DNA of 64,000 nucleotides, from positions 140,030 through 204,029 of the forward strand of contig JAEYOK010000045.1 of NCBI GenBank assembly GCA_023411795.1, written 5' to 3'. The DNA is from Bacillota bacterium. Lineage in GTDB: Bacteria; Bacillota; Clostridia; DSM-8532. Below are positions 45,258-55,040 of the stretch, in pieces (position 1 is the first letter of the stretch; every line of letters starts with the position of its first letter). The position numbers and the translations under genes are program-made. The notes under the pieces were generated by a model. The model was not told the DNA's origin. It ran no database searches and worked only from the letters and a program-made list of their open reading frames with translations.

Positions 45258-46298
45258 ATGGGAATACTTAGTGCGATAGGCGCATTGTTTGGAAAGTTGA
45301 TGTATTTTATTTATAATACTATTGGCTTTCATAATTATGCACTTTCTCTTGTTTTCTTTACGATTGTTTATAAGCTAATTTTATTACCTTTATCAATCAA
45401 ACAAATGAAATCAACTCAGCTGATGCAGGAACTTCAGCCTGAACTTCAGAGAATTCAGGAAAGATATAAAAATGATAAGGAAAAGCTTCAGGAAGAACAG
45501 ATGAAGTTCTATCAGGAGAAAGGATATAATCCCACTTCAGGATGCCTTCCTCTATTAATTCAAATGCCCATTATCTTAGCACTTTTTTATGTTATAAGAA
45601 TGCCTATGTCTTATATGCTGGAGTTACCGGCAAGAGCAGTAAGTCATATGGCTATTGTTTCAATTAATAGCGGTGAATTGGAGAGTATAAAGACTGATCT
45701 TGAAATAAAAGATCCTAACAAAGAAGAGTTAACTGATTCTTATCTGCAGGAATTTTATAAGGAAATATCTAAAAAAGATGCCTATGTGGAAATTAAAATT
45801 TTAGATATCGTTAACAGAAAGCCTGAAATAGTAGATAATAATCCCTATCTTACAGATGAACATAAACAGGTGTTGAAGGATTTTGATCTTAAGCTGTTTA
45901 AAATCTTTAATTTAGGTGTGAAACCGGAAATAAATCCGAAAAAGGTAATCGAAGAACCAGGGACTTATATCCCACCTCTTATAATAATTATTATAGCGGT
46001 TGCCACTACATTTTTAACGACAGCTCAAATGATGCCTCAGCAACAGCAGCAGCAACAGAAGGGAAAAGACGGTAAACAGGCTAACGCAGGTTGTGCCGGA
46101 AAGGGAATGCTTTGGATGAGCCCCATTATGACATTGTGGATTGGATTGGGTACTCCTTGCGGACTATCTGTTTACTGGACTTTGAACAATATATTATCCT
46201 TTGTCCAGCAAAAAATAATGAACAAGTATTTTAAGAAGGACGATAACACCAAAAAGGAGGAGAATAAAGTTGTTAAAGTCAATAATAAAAGAAGCTAA
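45258..46298 (+). CDS. yidC: Membrane protein insertase YidC/OxaA
   Basis: 346 residues. No lipoprotein signal. The first membrane helix (about 20-45, FHNYALSLVFFTIVYKLILLPL) is followed by the cytoplasmic hairpin KSTQLMQELQPELQRIQERYKNDKEKLQEEQ, then further helices LLIQMPIILALFYVIRM, PLIIIIIAVATTFLTT and MSPIMTLWIGLGTPCGLSVYW. A Gln-rich run (MMPQQQQQQQKGK) and an external loop of about 110 residues between helices two and three are extended relative to the short Bacillus SpoIIIJ. It inserts membrane proteins. Its end overlaps jag by 29 bp. Confidence 0.95.
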   Translation: MGILSAIGALFGKLMYFIYNTIGFHNYALSLVFFTIVYKLILLPLSIKQMKSTQLMQELQPELQRIQERYKNDKEKLQEEQMKFYQEKGYNPTSGCLPLLIQMPIILALFYVIRMPMSYMLELPARAVSHMAIVSINSGELESIKTDLEIKDPNKEELTDSYLQEFYKEISKKDAYVEIKILDIVNRKPEIVDNNPYLTDEHKQVLKDFDLKLFKIFNLGVKPEINPKKVIEEPGTYIPPLIIIIIAVATTFLTTAQMMPQQQQQQQKGKDGKQANAGCAGKGMLWMSPIMTLWIGLGTPCGLSVYWTLNNILSFVQQKIMNKYFKKDDNTKKEENKVVKVNNKRS

Positions 46299-46911
46299 GA
46301 CAGTTGATGATGCTATTAGACTTGCTTGCGAAGAACTTGAGACAAATGTTGAAAATGTTGAAGTTGAGATTATAAACGAAGGAAACAAAGGACTTCTCGG
46401 AATTATAGGAAACAAGAATGCAGTTGTGAGGGTAACACAAAAGGCCGGTATCGATGATATCATTGTTGACTTTTTAAGACCCATCTTTGAAAAGATGGAA
46501 ATCACAGCAAACCTTGATATTATTCACGAGGAAGACCATGTTACTGTCCGCCTTACCGGTGACGACATAGGTATTGTAATCGGAAGAAGAGGCGAAACCT
46601 TGGATTCATTACAATATCTGTTGAGTCTTGTAGTAAACCGTAAATCTGAAGAGTATACACGAATTGTTTTGGACGTAGCCGATTACAGGCAAAAAAGAGA
46701 GGACACTCTTGTAAGACTGGCAAACAGAGTTGCGGACAAGGTAGCCAGATACCGTAAAAATTTGACACTAGAACCCATGAATCCTTATGAAAGAAGAATA
46801 ATTCATTCTACTTTGCAGGACCATAAATATGTTGAGACACAGAGTATCGGAGAAGAACCTAATCGTAAAGTTGTTGTCCGTTACAAACAGGGCAGTGGAA
46901 GGTCATATTAA
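46270..46911 (+). CDS. jag: Jag/KhpB family RNA-binding protein
   Basis: 213 residues, TTG start at 46270 after GGAGG. Three parts: a Jag_N domain (1-50, EAKTVDDAIRLACEELETNVENVEVEIINEG), a KH domain (about 80-155, GDDIGIVIGRRGETLDSLQYLLSLVVNRK) and a C-terminal R3H domain (LEPMNPYERRIIHSTLQDHKYVETQSIGEEPNRKVVVRYK). KhpB forms an RNA chaperone with KhpA. It overlaps the yidC end, so the two are translationally coupled. Confidence 0.93.
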   Translation: MLKSIIKEAKTVDDAIRLACEELETNVENVEVEIINEGNKGLLGIIGNKNAVVRVTQKAGIDDIIVDFLRPIFEKMEITANLDIIHEEDHVTVRLTGDDIGIVIGRRGETLDSLQYLLSLVVNRKSEEYTRIVLDVADYRQKREDTLVRLANRVADKVARYRKNLTLEPMNPYERRIIHSTLQDHKYVETQSIGEEPNRKVVVRYKQGSGRSY

Positions 46912-46919
46912 GTATGAAT

Positions 46920-46953
46920 AAACGGACAACGGATTAACCGTTGTCCGTTTTAA
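46920..46953 (+). terminator. Intrinsic terminator after jag
   Basis: 13 bp perfect stem AAACGGACAACGG/CCGTTGTCCGTTT with a 5-base loop, then T. The mnmE start follows 37 bp later. Confidence 0.8.
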
Positions 46954-46989
46954 ATCTAAGAGAAAAAAGAATCAATCAGAGGATTAACT

Positions 46990-48369
46990 ATGGTTAACGA
47001 TACAATTGCAGGAATTTCAACAGCGGTAGGAAATTCGGGTATAACTGTTATCAGGCTAAGCGGACCAAATTCCGTTTCTATAGCCGACTGCATTTTTAAA
47101 GGTAAATCAACAGTAGAGGAGCAAATATCCCACACAATACAATATGGTAAAATCAAAAATCCTCAAACGGGAGAGATTATCGATGAAGTGCTCCTTACGA
47201 AGATGACCGGACCCAGAACATATACCAGAGAAGATGTTGTTGAAATAAGCAGCCATGGTGGTTATACTATCGCAAGAACCTTATTGAATCTTCTTTATGA
47301 AAATGGAGCAAGGCCTGCCGATCCGGGTGAATTTACTAAGAGGGCCTTTTTAAATGGGCGAATTGATTTATCCCAGGCTGAAGCGGTGATGGATATTATT
47401 CAGGCCAGGACTCAGAGAGTCTCAAAGGTGGCCGTAAGACAGCTTGAAGGCTCTGTTTCCCATAAGCTTGATGAAATCCGGGAGAGCCTTATAAACTTGC
47501 TTTCCGGTATAGAGGTAAATTTGGATTATCCGGAGTATGATGCCGAGGAAGTTACATTGGCTCAAGTGGGTATTACAACAAAAGAAATTTTAATTACACT
47601 TGATGAACTAATAGGAACCTTCAGGTTTGGAAAGCTTCTTCGGGAGGGCATGGAGGTTGTAATCGCCGGAAGGCCTAATGTGGGAAAGTCATCACTAATG
47701 AATAGGCTGACTAGAAAAAACAAATCCATTGTTACAGATATTCCGGGAACAACACGAGATATTATAGAAGAGTATATTAATATAAAAGGAATCCCTGTAA
47801 AACTTGTAGATACTGCCGGTGTGAGAGAAACTTCGGATCAGGTTGAGCTCCAGGGTGTTGAAAGAAGCATCAAAGCTATTTCAGATGCCGAATTTGCAAT
47901 TGTATTGGTGGATGCCTCCCAGGGTTTAGTGCCTGAAGACGAAACCATTATAAAGAAGGTCCGAGAAGAAGAAAAACCTTTTGTATTATGCTTTAATAAA
48001 ATAGATTTGATTAGAGAAGAAGTTAAATTTGAAAGTTTAAAGAGTATGGAGCCAGATGCATTATTTATATCCATATCGGCGGACAACGGGATTGATGGAC
48101 TGGAAGAGCGAATATTTAATTTTGCCACTGAAAACATGCAGGATATGGACAACCAGGTTCTAATAACAAACACCAGACACGAGATTCAGCTTAAAAAAGC
48201 GAAATCATATCTGGAAGCCGTTTATACTGCATGCCAAAATAATATGACCCTGGATATGGTAGCACTGGATCTTAAGGCTGCCCTTGAGGAACTCGGTAAA
48301 ATAACCGGACATTTTGCTGATGAAGATGTTATAAATGCTATTTTTTCACGCTTCTGCATTGGCAAGTAG
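46990..48369 (+). CDS. mnmE: tRNA uridine-5-carboxymethylaminomethyl(34) GTPase MnmE
   Basis: 459 residues. The N-terminal tetrahydrofolate-binding domain is followed by a helical domain and an inserted G domain with GRPNVGKSSLMNRL (Walker A), DTAGVRET and FNKIDL, and the C-terminal motif FCIGK (last five residues). With MnmG it modifies wobble U34 of certain tRNAs. All key motifs are present. Confidence 0.97.
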   Translation: MVNDTIAGISTAVGNSGITVIRLSGPNSVSIADCIFKGKSTVEEQISHTIQYGKIKNPQTGEIIDEVLLTKMTGPRTYTREDVVEISSHGGYTIARTLLNLLYENGARPADPGEFTKRAFLNGRIDLSQAEAVMDIIQARTQRVSKVAVRQLEGSVSHKLDEIRESLINLLSGIEVNLDYPEYDAEEVTLAQVGITTKEILITLDELIGTFRFGKLLREGMEVVIAGRPNVGKSSLMNRLTRKNKSIVTDIPGTTRDIIEEYINIKGIPVKLVDTAGVRETSDQVELQGVERSIKAISDAEFAIVLVDASQGLVPEDETIIKKVREEEKPFVLCFNKIDLIREEVKFESLKSMEPDALFISISADNGIDGLEERIFNFATENMQDMDNQVLITNTRHEIQLKKAKSYLEAVYTACQNNMTLDMVALDLKAALEELGKITGHFADEDVINAIFSRFCIGK

Positions 48370-48466
48370 AGGAGTAAAACACCGACAACACTGTGCGAAA
48401 ACCATGGACTGTGGTTCTTATGATTAATTGAGGGTTAAGCCCTTCTTATTAAAAGGTGATAAACAT

Positions 48467-50347
48467 ATGAATGATTTTATTGGTGGAGAATATGATGTCA
48501 TAGTAGTAGGAGCGGGACATGCCGGTTGTGAGGCAGCTTTGGCTTGCGCCCGTTTAGGCCATAAAACAGCTGTATTCAGTCTAAATCTAGACAGTATTGC
48601 AAACATGCCTTGTAATCCAAATATCGGTGGGACCGCAAAAGGTCAGCTTGTAAGAGAAGTTGATGCTTTGGGTGGTCAAATGGGTATTTCGGCAGATGCT
48701 ACTTTTATTCAATCAAAAATTCTGAACAGAGGCAAAGGCCCAGCCGTGTATTCACTAAGGGCACAAATAGACAGAAGAGCATACAGCGCATATATGAAGC
48801 TGGTTTTAGAGCAGCAGGAGAATCTGGATGTGAAGCAGGCCGAGGTTATTCAGATTCTATGTAATGATAAAAAGGTTACAGGAATAAGGGTCCACACTCA
48901 AACGGTTTATCTTTGTAAAGCTATTATTTTAACGACCGGAACTTATCTAAAAGGTCGGATAATAATCGGAAGTACAAGCTTCAGTGGCGGGCCCGACGGC
49001 TTGTTTCCGGCAAATCGACTATCCGATAGTCTCAAGGATTTGGGTATTGAACTTATGCGGTTTAAAACCGGTACCCCTGCCCGTATTAACAGGCGAAGTA
49101 TAGATTTTTCAAAACTAGTAGAGCAACCGGGGGACGATGAAATTGTTCCGTTCTCTTTTATGACCACAGAGCTAAAAGAAAACCAGGTTAGCTGTTACAT
49201 GTCACATACAACTTCGGAGACCCATAAAATAATCCGTGATAATCTTCACAGATCACCTCTTTACAGCGGAGATATTGAGGGAATTGGTCCCAGATATTGT
49301 CCTTCCATAGAGGATAAGATTGTAAGATTCGCCGATAAAGAAAGTCACCAGATTTTTGTTGAACCAATGGGTTTGGGAACTTTGGAAATGTATCTTCAGG
49401 GAATGTCATCCAGTATGCCTGAGGATGTACAGGAAAAAATGATAAAATCATTACCCGGGCTTGAAAATGCTGTTGTTATGCGGCCTGCCTATGCTATTGA
49501 GTATGATTGTATAAACCCCACACAGTTAAAGCTCTCTTTAGAATCTAAAGAAATTGATGGTCTGTTTTTTGCAGGCCAGATAAACGGAAGCTCCGGTTAT
49601 GAGGAGGCTGCCGCTCAAGGACTGATGGCCGGTATCAATGCCGCTATGAAGCTTCAGAACAGAGAGCCGTTGATACTGGACCGCTCTGAAGCCTATATAG
49701 GTGTGCTGATAGATGATTTAGTTACCAAAGGAACAAATGAACCTTATCGCATGATGACTTCCCGTGCTGAGTACAGACTTTGGCTCAGACAGGATAACGC
49801 CGATGCCAGATTAACCCGAATCGGTCGTAAAGTTGGTTTAGTCAACGACGAGCGGTATAATAGGTTCCTGATGAAATTTAGTCAGGTCGAAAGTGAACTA
49901 AACCGCCTTAAAGAAACGATTATTCCCGCTAATGATGATATCAACAAGTTTTTAGAGGGCCATGGCAGCTCCGGATTAGTATCGGGAATAAAGCTTTATG
50001 AGCTGTTAAAAAGGCCGGAGATTGAATATGAACATTTAAGCGAAATAAATCAAGCTGCAGATTTATCAAAAGAGGTAATAGAGCAGGTTACAATCCATAT
50101 TAAATATGAAGGATATCTTAAACGCCAAATGAATCAGATTGATCAGTTTAAGCGTATGGAGGAAAGACGTTTACCTGATGATATTGACTATAAAACTATT
50201 AATGGACTAAGTCTTGAAGCGAGGCAAAAGCTCGATACATTAAAGCCCTTGTCCCTTGGACAAGCATCCAGAATATCAGGGGTTTCCCCCGCCGACATCT
50301 CAGTTCTCCTGGTTTACTTGGAAAGCCGCAAGAGAAAAGACCAATAA
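48467..50347 (+). CDS. mnmG: tRNA uridine-5-carboxymethylaminomethyl(34) synthesis enzyme MnmG
   Basis: 626 residues from ATG 48467 after AAAAGGTGAT. It has an FAD-binding GAGHAGCEAALACARLG loop near the N-terminus, the CNPNIGGTAKGQLVREVDALGGQMG block, GQINGSSGYEEAAAQGL, and a helical C-terminal MnmE-binding domain. An upstream TTG at 48428 would add 13 residues with no ribosome binding site. It pairs with MnmE in tRNA U34 modification. Confidence 0.97.
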   Translation: MNDFIGGEYDVIVVGAGHAGCEAALACARLGHKTAVFSLNLDSIANMPCNPNIGGTAKGQLVREVDALGGQMGISADATFIQSKILNRGKGPAVYSLRAQIDRRAYSAYMKLVLEQQENLDVKQAEVIQILCNDKKVTGIRVHTQTVYLCKAIILTTGTYLKGRIIIGSTSFSGGPDGLFPANRLSDSLKDLGIELMRFKTGTPARINRRSIDFSKLVEQPGDDEIVPFSFMTTELKENQVSCYMSHTTSETHKIIRDNLHRSPLYSGDIEGIGPRYCPSIEDKIVRFADKESHQIFVEPMGLGTLEMYLQGMSSSMPEDVQEKMIKSLPGLENAVVMRPAYAIEYDCINPTQLKLSLESKEIDGLFFAGQINGSSGYEEAAAQGLMAGINAAMKLQNREPLILDRSEAYIGVLIDDLVTKGTNEPYRMMTSRAEYRLWLRQDNADARLTRIGRKVGLVNDERYNRFLMKFSQVESELNRLKETIIPANDDINKFLEGHGSSGLVSGIKLYELLKRPEIEYEHLSEINQAADLSKEVIEQVTIHIKYEGYLKRQMNQIDQFKRMEERRLPDDIDYKTINGLSLEARQKLDTLKPLSLGQASRISGVSPADISVLLVYLESRKRKDQ

Positions 50348-50364
50348 AGCGAAGGAGTCAGGGT

Positions 50365-51090
50365 ATGCTTAGTGAAAAATATATAGAATTACTTAAAGAA
50401 GATTCAACTAAATTTGGTATCTCACTATCAGAGCATCAGGAAGAGAAGTTCTCATTATATGCACAATTGCTTGTTGAGTGGAATGAAAAAATAAATCTGA
50501 CTGCCATTACCGATGAAGAAGGCATAGTCATTAAGCATTTTTTAGATTCTATTTCAATCATACCTTTTATTGGTACAGAGACGAAATCCCTTATAGATGT
50601 GGGAACCGGAGCGGGTTTTCCTGGCATTCCGGTAAAGATATTAAATGATAAAATAAAGGTCACATTGCTAGATTCTCTGGAAAAGAGAATAAAGTTTTTG
50701 AACGAGGTAAGTCAGAATCTTGGCCTAAAGGATATTTACTCTATACATGGGCGAGCTGAGGATTTCGGGTCCGATAAAAAGTACCGCGAGCAATTTGATA
50801 TAGCAACAGCCCGAGCAGTGGCAAGTTTGCCTGTATTGCTGGAATACTGCTTACCCTTTGTTAAAGTAGGCGGATTGTTTATCGCAATGAAAGGTCCAGA
50901 TGCCAAAATAGAGATAAAGGATTCTGAGAAAGCGCTTAATGTGCTGGGTGGAGAGATTATGGAAGTCAAGGAATTTTCTCTGCCTAATAGTGATAACGAA
51001 AGATGTATTATTATAATAAAAAAATGTCGACATACTCCGACAGGCTATCCCAGAAAAAGTGGGAAGCCGACAAAACAACCAATTAAATAA
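50365..51090 (+). CDS. rsmG: 16S rRNA (guanine(527)-N7)-methyltransferase RsmG
   Basis: 241 residues. The SAM-binding loop is LIDVGTGAGFPGIPVKIL, followed by VTLLDSLEKRIKFLNEV and the ATARAVASLPVLLEY block. The last residues YPRKSGKPTKQPI are the typical C-terminus. It methylates G527 of 16S rRNA; loss gives low-level streptomycin resistance. ATG 50365, 17 bp after mnmG. Confidence 0.96.
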   Translation: MLSEKYIELLKEDSTKFGISLSEHQEEKFSLYAQLLVEWNEKINLTAITDEEGIVIKHFLDSISIIPFIGTETKSLIDVGTGAGFPGIPVKILNDKIKVTLLDSLEKRIKFLNEVSQNLGLKDIYSIHGRAEDFGSDKKYREQFDIATARAVASLPVLLEYCLPFVKVGGLFIAMKGPDAKIEIKDSEKALNVLGGEIMEVKEFSLPNSDNERCIIIIKKCRHTPTGYPRKSGKPTKQPIK

Positions 51091-51151
51091 TGTCAAAACC
51101 CGCTTAATATAAGGTTTTGTGCGATATTATTTTAGAATGGAAAAAAGGATG

Positions 51152-51228
51152 GGGCACTTTTAGGGCGAATACTTTTATTAATAGAAAAATGTGCTGATAC
51201 ACAAAAGAAGATGAAAGGAAAGGTGCCC
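51152..51228 (+). promoter_or_regulatory. Possible RNA hairpin masking the noc ribosome binding site
   Basis: GGGCACTTTT (51152-51161) pairs with AAAGGTGCCC (51219-51228) over ten positions with one G-U; the right arm contains the noc Shine-Dalgarno sequence, 2 bases before ATG. Loop of about 57 bases. Confidence 0.45.
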
Positions 51229-51229
51229 T

Positions 51230-52102
51230 ATGATTGCAACAAAACTAAGATTTCCTGGGTTAGAGAAGAAATACGAAGATAAGAAATCAGATGATAAGAA
51301 AATAACTATGATTTCTATCGATTTGATACGGCCAAACCCATATCAGCCCAGAAGAAAATTTGATCATACCTCTATGGATGAGCTTTGCCAATCTATCCAT
51401 CAATATGGAGTTATTCAACCTATTAATGTAAGAAAAATAACAAACTCACATTATGAGTTAGTTGCCGGAGAAAGACGTCTTAGAGCAGCAGCCATGGCCG
51501 GCCTTAAAGAGATACCGGCTATTATCGTTGATGTGGGTGAAGATGATTCAGCAATTATGGCTTTAATTGAGAACTTGCAAAGAGAAGATTTAGGCTATAT
51601 GGAGGAAGCTGAAGGATATCGTAATTTAATTAAGGAGCATGGACTTACCCAGGAAGAACTTGCTCAGAAAATAGGGAAAAGCCAATCCACTATAGCTAAT
51701 AAAATAAGGATACTAAGGCTTTCGCCAATGGTAAAAAAGATATTATCCGATAATGGTCTCACCGAAAGACATGCCAGGGCACTTTTAAAAATAGAAGATG
51801 AGCAAATCCAGCTAAAGGTCCTCCAAAAAGTATGCGATAAGGGCTTGAACGTTCGAAGAACCGAAGAGATTGTTCAGAAAGCCCTGGATAAGTATTGCAA
51901 TCCTGCTAAATCAGAGGAGTATAAGGGCCGGGTTACTAAATCTATAAAGGATATCAGAATTTTCGTAAATACAATAAGGCAAGCCATTGATACCATGAAA
52001 AGGTCAGGAGTCAATGCCAAAGCTGCCCAAATTGACAGAGGAGAATTCCTTGAATTTATAGTTCGTATCCCAAAACGGGAAGATCTTAAAAAGGCTCAAT
52101 AA
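51230..52102 (+). CDS. noc: ParB-like nucleoid occlusion protein Noc
   Basis: 290 residues with a ParB-type N-terminal domain (SIDLIRPNPYQPRRKFDHTSMDELCQSI; GERRLRAAAMAGLKEIPAII), an HTH region (GLTQEELAQKIGKSQSTIANKIRILR) and a helical C-terminus. Position directly after rsmG and divergence from the true ParB here (34515-35372) point to Noc, which prevents division over the chromosome. No Noc-binding consensus could be checked. A hairpin can cover its ribosome binding site AAAGG. Confidence 0.88.
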   Translation: MIATKLRFPGLEKKYEDKKSDDKKITMISIDLIRPNPYQPRRKFDHTSMDELCQSIHQYGVIQPINVRKITNSHYELVAGERRLRAAAMAGLKEIPAIIVDVGEDDSAIMALIENLQREDLGYMEEAEGYRNLIKEHGLTQEELAQKIGKSQSTIANKIRILRLSPMVKKILSDNGLTERHARALLKIEDEQIQLKVLQKVCDKGLNVRRTEEIVQKALDKYCNPAKSEEYKGRVTKSIKDIRIFVNTIRQAIDTMKRSGVNAKAAQIDRGEFLEFIVRIPKREDLKKAQ

Positions 52103-52132
52103 TTAATTAATAAATTAAATAGTACAATCTCC

Positions 52133-52164
52133 AACCTGCCTAATATTTGGTGGGTTCTTTTTTT
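52133..52164 (+). terminator. Probable terminator after noc
   Basis: AACC..CC/GG..GGTT stem with mismatches and a loop of about 8 bases, followed by CTTTTTTT; 30 bp after the noc stop. Confidence 0.55.
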
Positions 52165-52264
52165 AGATGGACATTGTTTAAAATGTTTATTAAAATAGAA
52201 TATGTATGCATAAATAAATGGATACAATAACCATGTGTAGGGAAACGAAAGGAAGCATTAATAA

Positions 52265-54799
52265 ATGTCCGAAAATGGCGGAAACATAGAAAACCCAATT
52301 GTAAACAGAATTATTCCTGTTGATATTGAAGCGGAAATGAAACAATCCTTTATTGATTATGCCATGAGTGTAATCGTTGACCGTGCCCTTCCGGATGTAA
52401 GAGACGGGTTGAAACCGGTTCATAGAAGGATTCTTTATGCAATGAGCCTTTTAAACTTTACTCCTGATAAGGCTTATAGAAAATGCGCCACAACAGTAGG
52501 AGAAGTTTTAGGTAAATTCCATCCCCATGGTGACGCTGCTGTTTATGACAGTTTAGTTCGTATGGCGCAGGACTTTTCAATGCGTTATCCTCTTGTAGAC
52601 GGTCATGGTAATTTTGGCTCTGTTGACGGAGATCCACCGGCTGCTATGCGTTATACTGAGGCAAGGTTAACTAAGATGTCCATGGAAATGCTCAAAGAGA
52701 TTAATAAGGATACTGTTGATTTTAAGCCCAATTTTGACGAGCATGAAATCGAGCCGGTAGTCCTTCCCTCCCGTTTTCCTAATCTTCTGGTAAATGGGTC
52801 TATGGGTATTGCCGTAGGTATGGCTACAAATATCCCCCCCCACAATTTGTCCGAGGTAGTAGACGGTATAATAAAGTATATAGAGAATCCGGATATTACT
52901 GTTGACGAGCTTATAGAAGTTATTAAAGCACCTGATTTTCCTACCGGGGCTACCATCATAGGGCATAACGGTGTAAGAGAAGCTTATAGAACCGGAAAGG
53001 GACGAATTGTCGTTCGAGCGGTTTCTGAAATTGAAGCCCATGGCAATAATCGTCAGAGAATAGTTGTTACCGAGCTTCCTTATCAGGTAAATAAAGCCCG
53101 CCTTGTTGAAAAAATTGCTCAACTGGTTAAAGACAAGCGAATTGAAGGAATTTCTGATTTAAGAGATGAGTCAGACCGTAATGGTATGCGTATTGTTATT
53201 GAGCTTAAGCGAGATGCTAATGCAAATGTAATTTTAAATCAGTTGTATACTAACACTCAACTACAGGATACATTTAGTGTTAATATGCTGGCTTTGATTC
53301 AGTCCCCCGATGGAAAATTCGAGCCAAAGGTTCTCAATCTAAAGGAATGTATTAAATACTATTTGCTGCATCAGGAAGATGTAATCCGTCGTAGAACCAA
53401 GTATGACCTTGAGAAGGCAGAAGCCAGAGCACATATTTTGGAAGGCCTTAGAATAGCTCTTGATAATCTTGATGAAGTAATAAATATAATCAGAAGCTCC
53501 AGAACAGAGGCGTTGGCTAAGGAAAGGATGATGGAGCGCTTTTCATTCAGTGAGAAACAAGCACAGGCCATTGTTGATATGAGGCTTGGCAGGCTGACAG
53601 GCCTAGAGCGTGAAAAGCTGGATGAGGAGTTTAATGAACTTCAACAGAAGATAGCATACTTTAGGGATGTTCTTTCCAAACCTGAGCTTGTGGATAAGAT
53701 TATCTCTGATGAGCTCACTGAAATAAAAAATAAGTATGGTGACGAAAGACGGACAAAGATCTCAATAGACGAAAACGAAATTGATATGGAAGATCTTATT
53801 AAAAATGAGGACGTTGTAGTTACTCTTACCCGTTTTGGCTATATAAAACGTACTCCAATTGATGCATATAAGAGTCAAAAGCGCGGTGGTAAAGGAATTA
53901 CAGGTCTCACAACCCGTGAAGATGATTTTGTGGTTGATATGTTTACAACCTCAACTCACAGATATTTGATGTTCTTCACAAACAAAGGTAAAGTCTACAA
54001 GCTTAGGGCTTGGCAGATTCCCGAGGCCGGGCGTCAGGCGAGAGGAACGGCTATAGTTAATCTTCTTCAGTTGGAAGCTGATGAAAAGGTTACAGCAGCA
54101 ATTAAGCTTCATGGCGATGAGAAGGATCTGTACCTTATCATGGCCACTAAAAAGGGAATGATTAAAAAGACTCCCCTTGAACAATATGATAATATTCGAA
54201 AGGGCGGAATTATTGCAATTAACCTTAAAGAAGACGATGAGTTAATTGGAACCCGCTTAACCGACGGATCTTATGATATCATTCTCGTTACAAGAAATGG
54301 CATGTCTATTAGGTTTGGTGAAAAGGACGTAAGGCCTATGGGCCGTACATCCACAGGGGTTATAGGAATTCGCCTAGATGATGGCGATGATGTTATATCC
54401 ATGGTGCCATACTTTGAAAACACCACACTGCTTGTTGTAACAGTAAACGGTTTTGGAAAGAGAACCGAACTGGACGAATACAAGGTTCAGACAAGAGGCG
54501 GAAAAGGTGTACTGACATACCGCGTTACCGAAAAAACAGGCTCACTTATCGGCGCTCTATCTGTTGCAGAGGATGATGATTTAATGCTGATTTCGGCTGA
54601 CGGAACAATCATTAGAATGCATGTGGATGAAATAAGTGTATTAAGCCGTGTCACTCAGGGAGTTACTCTGATGAGAACATCTGAAGATAATCGTGTTGTT
54701 TCATTGGCCCGAATCTCCGCTGATGTTAAGGATGAAGATGACGATGAAGCCGAAGAGGTTGAGAATCAGGAAGGCACGCCCATACCAGATAATGACTGA
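52265..54799 (+). CDS. gyrA: DNA gyrase subunit A
   Basis: 844 residues. The breakage-reunion domain has catalytic Tyr130 in AAMRYTEARL; the helix-4 region reads HPHGDAAVYDSLVRM with Ala91 where E. coli has Ser83, while the Asp at the second quinolone-contact position (Asp95) is kept. A GyrA box (SQKRGGKG) and six beta-pinwheel repeats follow, with an acidic tail (DVKDEDDDEAEEVEN). It works with GyrB, on the other side of the origin. ATG 52265 follows GAAAGGAAGC. Confidence 0.97.
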   Translation: MSENGGNIENPIVNRIIPVDIEAEMKQSFIDYAMSVIVDRALPDVRDGLKPVHRRILYAMSLLNFTPDKAYRKCATTVGEVLGKFHPHGDAAVYDSLVRMAQDFSMRYPLVDGHGNFGSVDGDPPAAMRYTEARLTKMSMEMLKEINKDTVDFKPNFDEHEIEPVVLPSRFPNLLVNGSMGIAVGMATNIPPHNLSEVVDGIIKYIENPDITVDELIEVIKAPDFPTGATIIGHNGVREAYRTGKGRIVVRAVSEIEAHGNNRQRIVVTELPYQVNKARLVEKIAQLVKDKRIEGISDLRDESDRNGMRIVIELKRDANANVILNQLYTNTQLQDTFSVNMLALIQSPDGKFEPKVLNLKECIKYYLLHQEDVIRRRTKYDLEKAEARAHILEGLRIALDNLDEVINIIRSSRTEALAKERMMERFSFSEKQAQAIVDMRLGRLTGLEREKLDEEFNELQQKIAYFRDVLSKPELVDKIISDELTEIKNKYGDERRTKISIDENEIDMEDLIKNEDVVVTLTRFGYIKRTPIDAYKSQKRGGKGITGLTTREDDFVVDMFTTSTHRYLMFFTNKGKVYKLRAWQIPEAGRQARGTAIVNLLQLEADEKVTAAIKLHGDEKDLYLIMATKKGMIKKTPLEQYDNIRKGGIIAINLKEDDELIGTRLTDGSYDIILVTRNGMSIRFGEKDVRPMGRTSTGVIGIRLDDGDDVISMVPYFENTTLLVVTVNGFGKRTELDEYKVQTRGGKGVLTYRVTEKTGSLIGALSVAEDDDLMLISADGTIIRMHVDEISVLSRVTQGVTLMRTSEDNRVVSLARISADVKDEDDDEAEEVENQEGTPIPDND

Positions 54800-54839
54800 T
54801 AAATAGTATAATAAAATAATTCTAAATAATAAAAAAAGG

Positions 54840-54865
54840 TGGTATCTCGAAATCTCGAGATACCA
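54840..54865. terminator. Intrinsic terminator after gyrA
   Basis: TGGTATCTCGA/TCGAGATACCA stem with a 4-base loop; TTTT on the plus side and a stronger CCTTTTTTT on the minus side, so it may work in both directions. Confidence 0.7.
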
Positions 54866-54929
54866 TTTTAAATTAAAGAGTATATTAGGGGGGTAAATAA
54901 TCGATTTTATGAAAAATCTATTATTTTAG

Positions 54930-55040
54930 ATGATACCTCATTATTATAAATCATATTGTAGAAAAATACCAGACCAAATGAGGCCAACCCCATGGGATGA
55001 CATGATCCCATATGAAGAAACGTACGTATCGTTTATGTAA
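54930..55040 (+). CDS. Candidate 36-residue small ORF in the gyrA-fadR gap
   Basis: ATG 54930 to TAA 55040. It reads MIPHYYKSYCRKIPDQMRPT, continuing PWDDMIPYEETYVSFM, which is rich in Pro, Tyr and acidic residues. There is no clear ribosome binding site (the nearest purine run, AGGGGGG, is about 40 bases upstream), and I know no family. The 348 bp gap otherwise holds only the two flanking terminators and a palindrome ATGGGATGACATGATCCCAT. Treat as speculative. Confidence 0.2.
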   Translation: MIPHYYKSYCRKIPDQMRPTPWDDMIPYEETYVSFM

